Source of the DNA: Candidatus Eiseniibacteriota bacterium | GTDB taxonomy: Bacteria; Eisenbacteria; RBG-16-71-46; CAIMUX01; WJJG01 | DNA length: 64,000 nucleotides | NCBI GenBank assembly: GCA_023129715.1 | Contig: JAGMBO010000054.1 | Span: 1 to 64,000 of the forward strand | Direction: 5' to 3' | Part shown: positions 1 to 9,156 of the stretch, piece after piece | How positions within the stretch are numbered: position 1 is the stretch's first letter | How the letters are laid out: each line of letters starts with the position of its first letter | Translations under genes and position numbers: made by a program | The notes under the pieces: model-generated | The model's input: the letters and a program-made list of their open reading frames with translations, nothing else | The model's database searches: none | Told to the model about the DNA's origin: nothing

Positions 1-3000
1 GCGATCCTGCTCCTAGTTCTGCCGCTCAGCTTCAGCGCGGCGGCCGCGCAAGAGAATCTGCAACACGCGCTGGTCTGTTACGCGGGCCCTGGAGGTGCCA
101 GCCTGGAGGCCAATGCGGTCATTGCGCAGCGCTACCGTCTGGGAATCACCGGGAATAGCGCGGGCAGCGGAGCGCAAGAGGTCAAGCAGCTGCGGCCTGA
201 CTTCCAGTGGTACGTCTACAACTCGATCACCGACAACTACGTCCACTCCACGACGAGCAATGAGCACGCTTTGCTCGAGGACTTCGCCGCCCAGCAGGGC
301 TGGGACCCCGAGGAAGGTTACCTGCACTTCTACGACGATACGGTGCTGAAGCTGCAGGGCGATACCGTCTCCGTTCCCGGCTGGGGCGGTGGCAGTGCCG
401 AGACCCCCGCCGAGGCGCGCGTTCCAGTCTACTACTCGAACTTGAGCCGCCGCGCCTGCCACTTCGCCACCCCCGAGGCGCGCCAACTCCACCTCTGGGT
501 GGTTCTGGCCACCACGATTGACATGACCTTCGCGGGCACCGATCTCTACCCCGACGGGATCTTTCTCGACAACTGTGCCTACCGGCTCTTCAACTGCGGC
601 ACCCTCCTCGAGGGCGGCCATGTTCTCGAGGCCCCCGGACAGCCGACGATCGGCAGTTCCGCATTCCAGGACTGGCACTGGTCGAGCAGTCTGGGCCCGT
701 TCCTGACCGCGCTCAAAGACACCCTCGAGACTTCAGCTTCCTGGTCTCCAGACGGCCAGCGCAAGCACCTGATGATCAACTGCTCGAACGCCTGGAGTGA
801 TGACTACGTTGCCCGCGATGTGGCCGATGTGCTCTTTCTGGAGTTCGAATACAGCCCCGTACGCGACCACGGCAGCTCGCTGCTCGGCCAGGCCTGGCAG
901 CGTGACAGCCTGGCGGCGGCCGCCGGGATCCGCTCCTTCTACGCGCCGACGATGACCTGCTCGCGCCCCCCCTACCCGGGCGAGATCCCCTACGAGGAAG
1001 CGCTGATCGGAGGCCTTACCTGGCATCTGGCCACCCGCACCGAGGAGTCGCTGCTCTTCCTCTTTGGCACCTCGAGTCCCAATACAGCCGGGTGGGACAC
1101 GCTGACCTGGCGCGGGTGCGTCGATGTCGCGGCCGAGGAGTTGGGCACCGCCCAGGGCGCTCCCTATGTCTACGCGGAGGGAACCGACCCGCTCGGCCAG
1201 AACTACCGCGTCTGGGCCCGCGACTACGAGAACGGGCTCGTGCTGGTGCGCAACCGCTGCCGCTGGGATGAGGGGATCGAGCCGGAGACGGCCGTCTCGC
1301 TGCCGCTGCCGAGCCCGATGGCGCGCGTGGCCCCCTCCGGAGAGATCGGCTTATCCACCTCCACGGTCGCAATGCGCAACGGCACCGGCACGATCCTGCT
1401 CGGCACTCCCGGAGCACCACCGGACAACCCACCGGTGGCCGAGTTCTCGGCCACCCCCACTGCGGGAACCGTCTCGCTGGCAGTCGCCTTCACCGACCTC
1501 TCCACCAACTCGCCCACTTCCTGGGCATGGATCTTCGGCGATGGCGGGACCTCCAGCCAGTGCGACCCATCCCACGTGTACCAGGAGCCCGGAACCTACA
1601 CGGTGTCGCTCAGGGCCACCAACGCCGATGGATCGGACACCGAGACCAAACTCGACTTGATCACCGTAGAACCTGGGGCCGTGGCCCCGCTGGCGGAGTT
1701 CTCCGGCACACCTACCTCAGGAAGCACGCCCCTGACAGCCGCCTTCACCGACCTCTCCACAAACTCGCCCACTTCCTGGGCATGGATCTTCGGCGATGGC
1801 GGGACCTCGTCTGACCCTCACCCCAGTCATACCTACGAAGCTGCCGGAAGCTATGACGTTTCGCTGACGGTCGCCAATGCGCATGGGTCGGACACCGAGA
1901 CCAAGCTCACCTACATCACAGTGACAGCACTTCCCGCCGCCACGACGGCAGACTTCTCGGGCACCCCCAGGTCGGGTGAGGCTTCCGTGACAGTGCAGTT
2001 CACCGATCTCTCGAGCGCCGCCCCCACGACTTGGGCGTGGATCTTCGGCGACGGCGAGAGCGCAACCGCCCAGCATCCCACTCACACTTATGAGGGGCCG
2101 GGAACTTACACCGTCTCTCTCACCGCGACCAATGCTGGTGGTACTGATACTGAGACCAAAACCGCCTACATCTCAGTGAGCGCCGCGCCCAGCGCTCCGC
2201 TCGCCGAGTTTCATGCCACGCCGACCTCTGGCTCCCCGCCCTTGGCAGTCAAATTCGAGAATCTCTCGCTGAATGAACCCACCGCGTACAGCTGGGAGTT
2301 CGGAGACGGCGGCATTTCGACGGCCGCCAACCCGGCCCACACGTATGCCTCCGCCGGCACCTACACCGTCTCACTGACCGCAACGAACGCGGCCGGCACG
2401 GACACCGAAACGAAGAGGGACTACATCACCGTAACGGAGACTTACCCCCTTCCAGTTGCCGACTTCAGCGGCGTTCCCAGCTCCGGCACCATCCCACTAA
2501 CCGTTGCCTTCAACGATGCTTCGACCAACAAACCGACATCCTGGTCCTGGGACTTCGGAGATGGAGCTGCCGCGACGACGGCGAATCCGACCCACACCTA
2601 TTCGGCTGCCGCAACCTATACCGTGACGCTCACCGTCAGCAATGCCTTCGGGACGCACACGGCAACGAAGATCGATTATATCACTGCGAGCGCGGAACTC
2701 TCCCCGCCCGTCGCGGCCTTTATTGGGTCTCCGACCTCCGGCTCGGCGCCACTCACAGTACACTTTACGGACCAGTCATCCGGCAGTGCGGCGACGTGGT
2801 TCTGGGAGCTCGGTGACGGGGCCACCTCTACACTAGCCAATCCCACACACACATACGTCACGGCCGGGACGTACACCGTCTCGCTCACGGCCGCCAATGC
2901 AGCCGGGGAAAGCACTGCAACCCGCACGAACTACATCTCTCTGAGTGAGCCGACTGCTCCTCCGGTAGCCGCGTTCTCCGCCGAACCCCACAGTGGTACC

Positions 3001-5520
3001 GCTCCGCTAACGGTTCAGTTCTCCGATCAATCGGCTGGCGATCCGAGTTCCTGGGCCTGGGCCTTCGGTGATGGAGCAAGCTCGACCGAGCAACATCCGA
3101 GCCACATGTACAGCGCTGCGGGCGACTATACCGTGACGCTCACTGCAGCCAACGCGTATGGGGAACAGACCCGGATGGCACCCGATTACATCTCCGTCTC
3201 CGTTCCTCCTCCCCCGCAAGCCGATTTTGCCGCCAGCGCGACCTCAGGCACCGCGCCTCTAACAGTCACTTTCAGCGATCTTTCGCTCAATGGGCCGACG
3301 TCCTGGTTTTGGAGCTTCGGCGACCAGGCCAGTGCCACCTCGAGCCACCCAACCCATATCTATGCGAGTCCAGGCAGCTATAGCGTTTCCCTCGTGGCCG
3401 CAAATCCCCACGGGACCGACACGTGCACCAAGACCGAATACATCACCGTCCTCGCCCAATCGTCCGCCCCGGAGGCGGACTTCACCGCACAGTGCACCCA
3501 AGGCATCGCTCCGTTAACCGTCCCCTTTGCCGATGCATCCAGCAATGATCCGACTGCCTGGAACTGGGAGTTCGGTGACGGTGAAGGTTCGAGCGCTCAG
3601 AACCCCACCCACGTCTACCAAGCGGCGGGAACCTACACAGTAGTCCTCACCGCGACCAATGCTCATGGTTCCGCCACCAGGGCCAGAACTGCCTACATCA
3701 GGGTAGCCGACGCCCCTCTGCCGCCTCGTGCTGCGTTCGGGGCGACACCGGCCACAGGAGTCGCCCCGCTGGCCGTGGAGTTCACCGATCAGTCCACTCA
3801 GGCACCGCAGACCTGGTCATGGAGCTTCGGTGACGGCGCTACCTCTGCCATTCAACATCCAGTTCATACCTATACATCCCCGGGAAGCTATACCGTCGAA
3901 CTTACCGTCAGCAACGCTGACGGGGTGGACAGCGACTCCCGGACCGACTATATCAAAGTGCTTGCCTCGCCAGCGCCCCCGGTGGCCGACTTCTCTGTCG
4001 ATCCAACTACTGGGAGTGCGCCCCTTGCCGTAACGCTTACCGATCGATCGTCGAACAGCCCAACCGACTGGTCGTGGGACTTCGGTGACGGTGATAGCTC
4101 TGCTGTCCAGAGTCCGCAGCATACCTACGAGCACCCGGGAAGCTACTCGGTTTCGGTGACCGTATCGAACTCGGAAGGCTCGACGACGAAGACGAAGCTT
4201 GACTGCGTGATCGTGTCGGCGCGACCCGCGCCTCCTATCGCCGACTTCTCGGCTGAACCGAGCAGCGGACATGCTCCTCTCCGAGTGCGGTTCAGGGACA
4301 ACTCGACGAACGTACCGACGAGCTGGCACTGGAATCTTGGCAATGGGGCAACTTCACGCGAGCAGAACCCCATGTGCACCTACGAGTATCCAGGGACCTA
4401 TAGCGTCACGTTGACAGCCGCGAATGCTGACGGCTCAGATGCGGTGAGTAGGAGCGGCTACATCTGCGTGACGGCGGCGCCAGTCCTACCCGCGGCCGCT
4501 TTCCTCGTGGATCCAGCATCGGGAATTGCTCCGCTGACGGTCAGTTTTACCGATGCTTCCACCGGCTTCCCCACGAGTTGGTCCTGGCGCTTCGGAGACG
4601 GCGACAGCGCTTCGCTTGGCAGTCCCACGCATACCTACACTTGCGCCGGGGTCTACACCGTCACTCTCACCGTGTCGAACGCCGACGGCACCGATACCAC
4701 GTCTGTCAGCGAGTGCGTCACCGTCACCGCGGCGCTCCGGCCACCGGCGGCGGATTTCTCCGCCGACCCATCCTCGGGCAGGGCCCCGGTGGCCGTCCAG
4801 TTCACCGATCTCTCGACAGGAGCACCAACAGCGTGGGTCTGGGATTTCGGTGATGGGAACTACGGCCATGTCCAGCATCCCCTGCACACCTATGAACTTG
4901 GCGGCACCTACTCGATTACGTTGGCGGTCGCCAATGCCGATGGAGCCGACACCACGACACGTACGGACATGATCCGGGTGATGCCCTCACGCAGCGCACC
5001 GATCACCGACCTGGCCGGGACCCCCACCGACGGGACAACGCCGCTCACGGTCCACTTCACCAGCCTGGCGACCAATGAGCCGACTTCCTGGTCATGGGAT
5101 TTCGGCGACGGCGGCACGTCGATCGTCGAGAACCCGCAGTATACGTTTCAAACACCTGGGTTCTACACAATCACCCTCACGACGACGAATGCGGCGGGCT
5201 CGACCTCGGAGACAAAGGCTGGCTACATCGCCGCCACCGCCGCACCGCCTGACGAGAACCCCTTCGGATTCGCCCCGAACCAGTCGAATCCCTGCACTCC
5301 GCAGGGCAGGATCACCTTCTCTCTTCCGTATGCGGGAGAAGCCCGGCTGGAGCTCTTCGACCTACGTGGCCGGTGTCTCTCCCTGCTGGCTGCCGGACAC
5401 CTGAGCGGAGGCCTGCACGTCGTCCCTTGGGAATCGAAGCGCCTCTCAACCGGCGTCTACTTCCTTCGCCTTACCTGGGAGGCAAGGACGGAGACGAAGC
5501 GGCTCACTCTCGTGAAGTGA
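1..5520 (+). CDS. Secreted glycosidase-like protein with 15 PKD domains and C-terminal sorting domain (5' end cut by window)
   Basis: The frame is open from base 1 and begins inside a signal peptide (AILLLVLPLSFSAAAAQ), so only the first few codons lie outside the window. Codons 20-470 resemble a TIM-barrel glycosidase-like region; the stretch YPDGIFLDN around 550-575 is typical of hypothetical glycosyl hydrolase families such as GHL15/DUF4015. From about 1426 to 5250 there are 15 consecutive PKD domains of about 85 codons each, recognised by repeated W-x-FGDG and GTYTVSLT motifs; domain 12 has a degenerate NLGNG. The last 90 residues (NPF..., SLPYAGEARLELFD, GVYFLRL) form a FlgD-Ig/Por-like C-terminal domain of the kind used for secretion or anchoring. 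Likely role: cell-surface or extracellular adhesin or polysaccharide-active protein. Catalytic activity is unproven. Confidence 0.85.
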   Translation, partial: AILLLVLPLSFSAAAAQENLQHALVCYAGPGGASLEANAVIAQRYRLGITGNSAGSGAQEVKQLRPDFQWYVYNSITDNYVHSTTSNEHALLEDFAAQQGWDPEEGYLHFYDDTVLKLQGDTVSVPGWGGGSAETPAEARVPVYYSNLSRRACHFATPEARQLHLWVVLATTIDMTFAGTDLYPDGIFLDNCAYRLFNCGTLLEGGHVLEAPGQPTIGSSAFQDWHWSSSLGPFLTALKDTLETSASWSPDGQRKHLMINCSNAWSDDYVARDVADVLFLEFEYSPVRDHGSSLLGQAWQRDSLAAAAGIRSFYAPTMTCSRPPYPGEIPYEEALIGGLTWHLATRTEESLLFLFGTSSPNTAGWDTLTWRGCVDVAAEELGTAQGAPYVYAEGTDPLGQNYRVWARDYENGLVLVRNRCRWDEGIEPETAVSLPLPSPMARVAPSGEIGLSTSTVAMRNGTGTILLGTPGAPPDNPPVAEFSATPTAGTVSLAVAFTDLSTNSPTSWAWIFGDGGTSSQCDPSHVYQEPGTYTVSLRATNADGSDTETKLDLITVEPGAVAPLAEFSGTPTSGSTPLTAAFTDLSTNSPTSWAWIFGDGGTSSDPHPSHTYEAAGSYDVSLTVANAHGSDTETKLTYITVTALPAATTADFSGTPRSGEASVTVQFTDLSSAAPTTWAWIFGDGESATAQHPTHTYEGPGTYTVSLTATNAGGTDTETKTAYISVSAAPSAPLAEFHATPTSGSPPLAVKFENLSLNEPTAYSWEFGDGGISTAANPAHTYASAGTYTVSLTATNAAGTDTETKRDYITVTETYPLPVADFSGVPSSGTIPLTVAFNDASTNKPTSWSWDFGDGAAATTANPTHTYSAAATYTVTLTVSNAFGTHTATKIDYITASAELSPPVAAFIGSPTSGSAPLTVHFTDQSSGSAATWFWELGDGATSTLANPTHTYVTAGTYTVSLTAANAAGESTATRTNYISLSEPTAPPVAAFSAEPHSGTAPLTVQFSDQSAGDPSSWAWAFGDGASSTEQHPSHMYSAAGDYTVTLTAANAYGEQTRMAPDYISVSVPPPPQADFAASATSGTAPLTVTFSDLSLNGPTSWFWSFGDQASATSSHPTHIYASPGSYSVSLVAANPHGTDTCTKTEYITVLAQSSAPEADFTAQCTQGIAPLTVPFADASSNDPTAWNWEFGDGEGSSAQNPTHVYQAAGTYTVVLTATNAHGSATRARTAYIRVADAPLPPRAAFGATPATGVAPLAVEFTDQSTQAPQTWSWSFGDGATSAIQHPVHTYTSPGSYTVELTVSNADGVDSDSRTDYIKVLASPAPPVADFSVDPTTGSAPLAVTLTDRSSNSPTDWSWDFGDGDSSAVQSPQHTYEHPGSYSVSVTVSNSEGSTTKTKLDCVIVSARPAPPIADFSAEPSSGHAPLRVRFRDNSTNVPTSWHWNLGNGATSREQNPMCTYEYPGTYSVTLTAANADGSDAVSRSGYICVTAAPVLPAAAFLVDPASGIAPLTVSFTDASTGFPTSWSWRFGDGDSASLGSPTHTYTCAGVYTVTLTVSNADGTDTTSVSECVTVTAALRPPAADFSADPSSGRAPVAVQFTDLSTGAPTAWVWDFGDGNYGHVQHPLHTYELGGTYSITLAVANADGADTTTRTDMIRVMPSRSAPITDLAGTPTDGTTPLTVHFTSLATNEPTSWSWDFGDGGTSIVENPQYTFQTPGFYTITLTTTNAAGSTSETKAGYIAATAAPPDENPFGFAPNQSNPCTPQGRITFSLPYAGEARLELFDLRGRCLSLLAAGHLSGGLHVVPWESKRLSTGVYFLRLTWEARTETKRLTLVK
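1486..1808 (+). repeat. Near-identical DNA segment shared by PKD domains 1 and 2
   Basis: Bases 1486-1553 recur at 1741-1808, exactly 255 bases (85 codons) later, with one mismatch (c at 1506, a at 1761). The other PKD domains share protein motifs but have diverged at the DNA level, so this pair looks like a recent duplication or gene conversion inside the array. Confidence 0.9.
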
Positions 5521-5612
5521 TCTGGAACGACCAAGGGATCAACCAGGGCCTTCCGGATCGCTAGCCGATCGCTCCACGTACACGGACCGACGAGCGATTT
5601 TCCCGATTGCAC

Positions 5613-5628
5613 TGGATCCCACGCTGCG
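5613..5628 (+). promoter_or_regulatory. Possible sigma-54 -24/-12 element upstream of the sulfatase gene
   Basis: The sequence TGGATCCCACGCTGCG keeps GG and GC ten bases apart, as sigma-54 promoters require, but the -12 part is CTGC rather than TTGC. It lies 67 bases before the ATG at 5695. It resembles the better site at 9061-9076 in its TGGA-CCC part. A chance match is quite possible. Confidence 0.25.
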
Positions 5629-5694
5629 CCCAGACTCCCCCTAGCAGCCAGCTAGAGTCCTTGACGGTTCCTCGGCACGGGAAGGCGCACAACC

Positions 5695-7866
5695 ATGTCC
5701 ATGGCGGGAGTCACGGTCACAGATCAGCGGGAACTGCATGGGGTCCAGCTCGTCGCGCTCGGTTCACTGGCGGGCCTCTGCCACGCCGTTGCCGAGAGCA
5801 CGCTGCTCGGCTGGATCGGAATCGCGATCCGACCGCTCGACCATCTCCTTCTGGCCGTGAGCTATGTGCTGCTGGGTGCGCTAGGTGGTGCCCTGCTCGC
5901 CTTGCTGATCCCACTGCTCCGTCGCGTCACTCGTCATCCTGGGCGCGCCGACACCTACTTGTTCTTCCTGATCGTTGTTGCCGGAGTCAATGGCTTCCTG
6001 GCGGGAGCCCAGGTGCTTGCCCTTACATCGAGGATCCATTCTACCGTGGCCCTGGCGTTCCTGACGCTCATTCTGCTACTCTTTGCCACTCTGACCTACC
6101 GCCGTCCGCGGACTCCCGGCATTATGCTCGCGTTCCTCCTAGGAACAAGTTTCGCCGCCACCGGGGCGAGCTTCTCTGCCGGACTGTGGCCTGAGATCCA
6201 TCGCTACTCCCTGCGTCTCGATTTCGCCCTCAGTCTCTGTCTGCCGGTGCTGATCAGCCTGGCCTTTCTGATCGTCTCGCCCGCAAGCAGCAAGCGCAGG
6301 GCGAGGTCCGTTCCCTGCTGGCTGCTGTGGACCGGTATCCTCTACGGCGTCCATCTAGCACTTTGGTTTCTGATCTGGCCGGCAGAAATCGGCTGGCACA
6401 TCGACCGGCCGAGTGCGAGCAGCCACGCCCGGGGTCCCGAGCGCCCGAAGATCCTGATGGTTGTCCTCGATACCGTCCGCGCCCAGAACATCGAGCTCTT
6501 CGGTTACGCTCGTCAGACGATGCCGTTCCTGACCGGTTTCGCCCGGAAGGAGTGCGACTTCGTGACCGCTGCGCTGGCGAACGCCGCCGAGACGCTTCCT
6601 TCCCACGCGTCGATGTTCACCGGCCACTTCGTCTATTCCCACCGCGCGCACAAGGCGTCCTTGGCGGAGCATGGTGTATCACCGGCCTACTTGCATCCTC
6701 TCGACGACCGCCATCCGACTCTCTCCCGATGGCTTGGGCAACATGGCTATGAGACCGCAGCGATCTCCGCCAACTATGGCCAGCTCAGCGGATATGGTCT
6801 GCGCCGGGGCTTCGGACACTTCGACTGTCTGCTCAGCGACAGCCATCTCTGCCGGCAGCTTTGTTGGCTCTTTACCCTCCGGAGCGGCGACCATGCCCTG
6901 GGCGCAACGATGATGTACCGTCTTCCCGATCGCCTCACAGCCGCGAGCGTCGCATTCACCTGCTGGCAGCCGGGCTACCGGTCAGCCCAACGCATTGTCG
7001 GGCTGGCGATCGACTGGCTGTCGCAGCAAGGGGAGCGGCCCTCTTTTCTCTTCCTCAACCTCATGGATGCCCACGATCCCTACCTACCGCCACCTGAGTA
7101 CCGCGAGCGCTTCGGCAAGCGAGATCCCAGCATTACCTGGATGGGCTTTCCGGCGGCGCTCCGGCAGCGCGCGCAGTATCAGGGCCAGCCCTTCCCGCGC
7201 AAGGATCTCGACTTCGCCATCTCACAATACGATGCGGAACTTGCCTACCTGGATGACCAGCTGCGCCGCCTGTTCACCTATCTCCGGACGGCGGGCCAGC
7301 TCGAGAAGACCCTCGTGATCATTGTCGGTGACCATGGTGAGGGGTTCTGGGAGCACGGGGCGCTGCAGCACGGCACCACGCTCTACAACACCCAGACCCG
7401 CGTGCCGTTGCTCATCAAGTTCCCTGCCGGCGGGAACGCTGGACCGCCCCCACCTGCCCCCCACATCCAGCCGGTCGATATCATGCCGACGATTGCGCAG
7501 TTGCTCGGCCTGGAGTCCCCCGCCGGGGTTCAAGGCAGCCCATGGGGTGGTGACCGTAGCTATGCCCTGGCCGAGAACTACGTGCACTGGGCCCGCCATC
7601 CCAAGTTCCACCGCGAACTGGTCGCTGTAGAAGCCGGCGGGATCAAGTACATTCAATCAACGAGTGGAGAAGAAGAACTCTATGACTTGAGGGTCGATCC
7701 GCACGAAACGCGCAATCTGATCACAGTGCGTCCGGAGGTTGCCGCACGCCTGCGGGCTCTCATCGAACCGCGGCGAGAAGCACTCAGCCGGCAGCCACCC
7801 GTCAGGGAAGCGCAGCCCGAGGATGATGCCCTGCGGGAGAAGCTCCGTTCGCTTGGCTATCTCTGA
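5695..7866 (+). CDS. Membrane-anchored sulfatase-superfamily hydrolase or phosphotransferase
   Basis: 723 residues. The first 230 residues hold about six to seven hydrophobic segments; the rest is a sulfatase-fold domain facing the periplasm. Metal ligands are visible at D259 (VVLDT) and D546/H547 (DHGEGFWEHG). At the nucleophile position the motif is ETLPSHASMFTG with T300 where true sulfatases have Cys or Ser (C/S-x-P-S-R). Thr is the nucleophile in LTA synthase and phosphoethanolamine transferases of the same superfamily, so phosphoryl-group transfer or hydrolysis is at least as likely as sulfate removal. The C-terminus (EELYDLRVDPHETRNL) is typical of arylsulfatase-like proteins. A family hit to sulfatase is safe; the substrate is unknown. 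Confidence 0.85.
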   Translation: MSMAGVTVTDQRELHGVQLVALGSLAGLCHAVAESTLLGWIGIAIRPLDHLLLAVSYVLLGALGGALLALLIPLLRRVTRHPGRADTYLFFLIVVAGVNGFLAGAQVLALTSRIHSTVALAFLTLILLLFATLTYRRPRTPGIMLAFLLGTSFAATGASFSAGLWPEIHRYSLRLDFALSLCLPVLISLAFLIVSPASSKRRARSVPCWLLWTGILYGVHLALWFLIWPAEIGWHIDRPSASSHARGPERPKILMVVLDTVRAQNIELFGYARQTMPFLTGFARKECDFVTAALANAAETLPSHASMFTGHFVYSHRAHKASLAEHGVSPAYLHPLDDRHPTLSRWLGQHGYETAAISANYGQLSGYGLRRGFGHFDCLLSDSHLCRQLCWLFTLRSGDHALGATMMYRLPDRLTAASVAFTCWQPGYRSAQRIVGLAIDWLSQQGERPSFLFLNLMDAHDPYLPPPEYRERFGKRDPSITWMGFPAALRQRAQYQGQPFPRKDLDFAISQYDAELAYLDDQLRRLFTYLRTAGQLEKTLVIIVGDHGEGFWEHGALQHGTTLYNTQTRVPLLIKFPAGGNAGPPPPAPHIQPVDIMPTIAQLLGLESPAGVQGSPWGGDRSYALAENYVHWARHPKFHRELVAVEAGGIKYIQSTSGEEELYDLRVDPHETRNLITVRPEVAARLRALIEPRREALSRQPPVREAQPEDDALREKLRSLGYL

Positions 7867-7870
7867 GGGC

Positions 7871-7902
7871 TGTGGCGCGAAGAGGCTTCACGCCCCGCCA
7901 CA
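7871..7902. terminator. Hairpin between convergent genes
   Basis: TGTGGCG (7871-7877) pairs with CGCCACA (7896-7902), and an inner GAAG/CTTC stem closes the loop. It sits exactly between the stop of the sulfatase gene (7866) and the stop of the minus-strand methyltransferase (7905). There is no T-run, so it may be a weak bidirectional terminator. Confidence 0.35.
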
Positions 7903-7904
7903 AC

Positions 7905-8666
7905 CTACGGTTTCTCGAGGATGGCGAGGATATTCGTCCGCAGGGGCTTCATCCCCCGCATGATCAAGAGCCGAATCCAGAGTAGCTCCAGAAGAGCCAG
8001 CGGGGCGAAAGTGGCAAACTTCGCCTGTGAACAGATCAGCCGCAGATCAACCACCCGCAACCCGGTCGATTCCGCGAGCTGGCGGATGCGCCGAGGGGTG
8101 TTCATCCGATAGAGCGCCGGAAAGACATCTTCCTCCTCTCGGCCCTCGAGTCGGCGGACCAGCACGTTCTTGATCGCCTGAGGAAGGAGCCGTGCCATCA
8201 GCGTCGAGTATCCAATCAGATTCGGTGTGTGCAGGATCAGGCGCCCCCGCCGCCGCATGACTCTCGAAGTCTCGCGCAGCGCCCGGGCTGGCTCGGCGAG
8301 ATGTTCACCGACCATGTTGCTAGTGACCAGATCGAAGCTCTCATCGGCAAAGGGCAATCGCCCGATGTCTCCTCGCACTCTGGCCCGGATTGTCCGATGA
8401 CGACGCAGGGATTGCAGATCGTAGTCCAGACCGATGACCAGGCGTGCCGCGGAGACTAACTCGCTCTCCTCGGCCTGCCGCCACGGGGGAAGCAGCTGAT
8501 GGCCGCATCCGAGATCGAGCCAGTCGAGGCAACGTGGCTGTGAAGTCCGCAGTAGGTCTTCATAGACCCTCTGGGAATACCGCAGACCGGGAACCAGCCT
8601 GTTCTGTAGCCGCCAATACCGCTCAAGAGACGCCCTTTGCATCATCCGCTCCAGTAACCGCGTCAC
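7905..8666 (-). CDS. Class I SAM-dependent methyltransferase
   Basis: 253 residues from a GTG at 8666; an ATG at 8645 (MMQRASLERYW) is an alternative start. Motif I is LDLGCG around residue 52, followed by the acidic end of strand 2 (VIGLDYDLQSL) and the Methyltransf_11 style segment ARALRETSRVMRRRGRLILHTPN. The C-terminus has hydrophobic stretches, as in methyltransferases acting on lipids or glycans. The nearest genes are the sulfatase and the PEP-CTERM gene, but it stands alone on this strand. The substrate cannot be told from sequence. Confidence 0.8.
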   Translation of the reverse strand: MTRLLERMMQRASLERYWRLQNRLVPGLRYSQRVYEDLLRTSQPRCLDWLDLGCGHQLLPPWRQAEESELVSAARLVIGLDYDLQSLRRHRTIRARVRGDIGRLPFADESFDLVTSNMVGEHLAEPARALRETSRVMRRRGRLILHTPNLIGYSTLMARLLPQAIKNVLVRRLEGREEEDVFPALYRMNTPRRIRQLAESTGLRVVDLRLICSQAKFATFAPLALLELLWIRLLIMRGMKPLRTNILAILEKP

Positions 8667-9060
8667 GTGTCTGCTGCACTCTGCAGAGGGGCATCTCGGC
8701 CCCGTGGACGGAGATTACCCTGCCACTGGCTTCGATGCTCGCCTGATCCATGCGTTCCATCGCCGACGAGAGAGCCGGAGGAGCCGGGATGTGCTCAGGG
8801 CCGTGGCCTCTCGCAGAGGTCTGACCGCCACTCGGCGGCCGCTGTCGACGCCTGATTGCGTCACCGGAACCGACAAGACGTCGGGACCGCTGAGTAGGCA
8901 CAACCACATACAGACCAGCCAGTTGCCCGCCAATGCCACTCAGTGGAGAGCGCGGGTGTCAGGGGAGCCTTACACTATACCCCCTTTGCCCTACTGACGA
9001 CGTTTCGCTGCATCACTCCAAGTGACCACACGTCAATAGCTTGAAGGTTCCACCGCGTGA
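8667..9060. other. Intergenic region with no recognised gene
   Basis: About 400 bases between the divergent methyltransferase and PEP-CTERM genes. Short open frames here overlap each other on both strands and have no ribosome binding site or recognisable motif. It presumably holds the methyltransferase promoter, but I see no convincing element. Confidence 0.5.
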
Positions 9061-9076
9061 TGGACCCCATCTTGCA
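9061..9076 (+). promoter_or_regulatory. Sigma-54 (-24/-12) promoter of the PEP-CTERM gene
   Basis: TGGACCCCATCTTGCA matches the consensus TGGCAC-N5-TTGCW at T, G, G, C and the whole TTGCA, with the required ten bases between GG and GC. Transcription would start near 9088, giving a leader of about 70 bases before the ATG at 9157. The island encodes a PrsR-like sigma-54 activator (25049-26464), and PEP-CTERM genes are known targets of PrsK/PrsR. The rpoN gene itself is not in this window. Confidence 0.7.
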
Positions 9077-9156
9077 CCATAGGGGATATGCAGGAAAGGT
9101 TTAGTTTTCGCTAACGGCTTATCGTACTTGGGCTTGCGAATCATCGGAGGACGGAC

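Noticed and set aside
1426-5250. Possible CRISPR or satellite array because of 255-base periodicity
   Set aside because: The period is an exact multiple of codons within an open frame and corresponds to PKD domains, not spacers.
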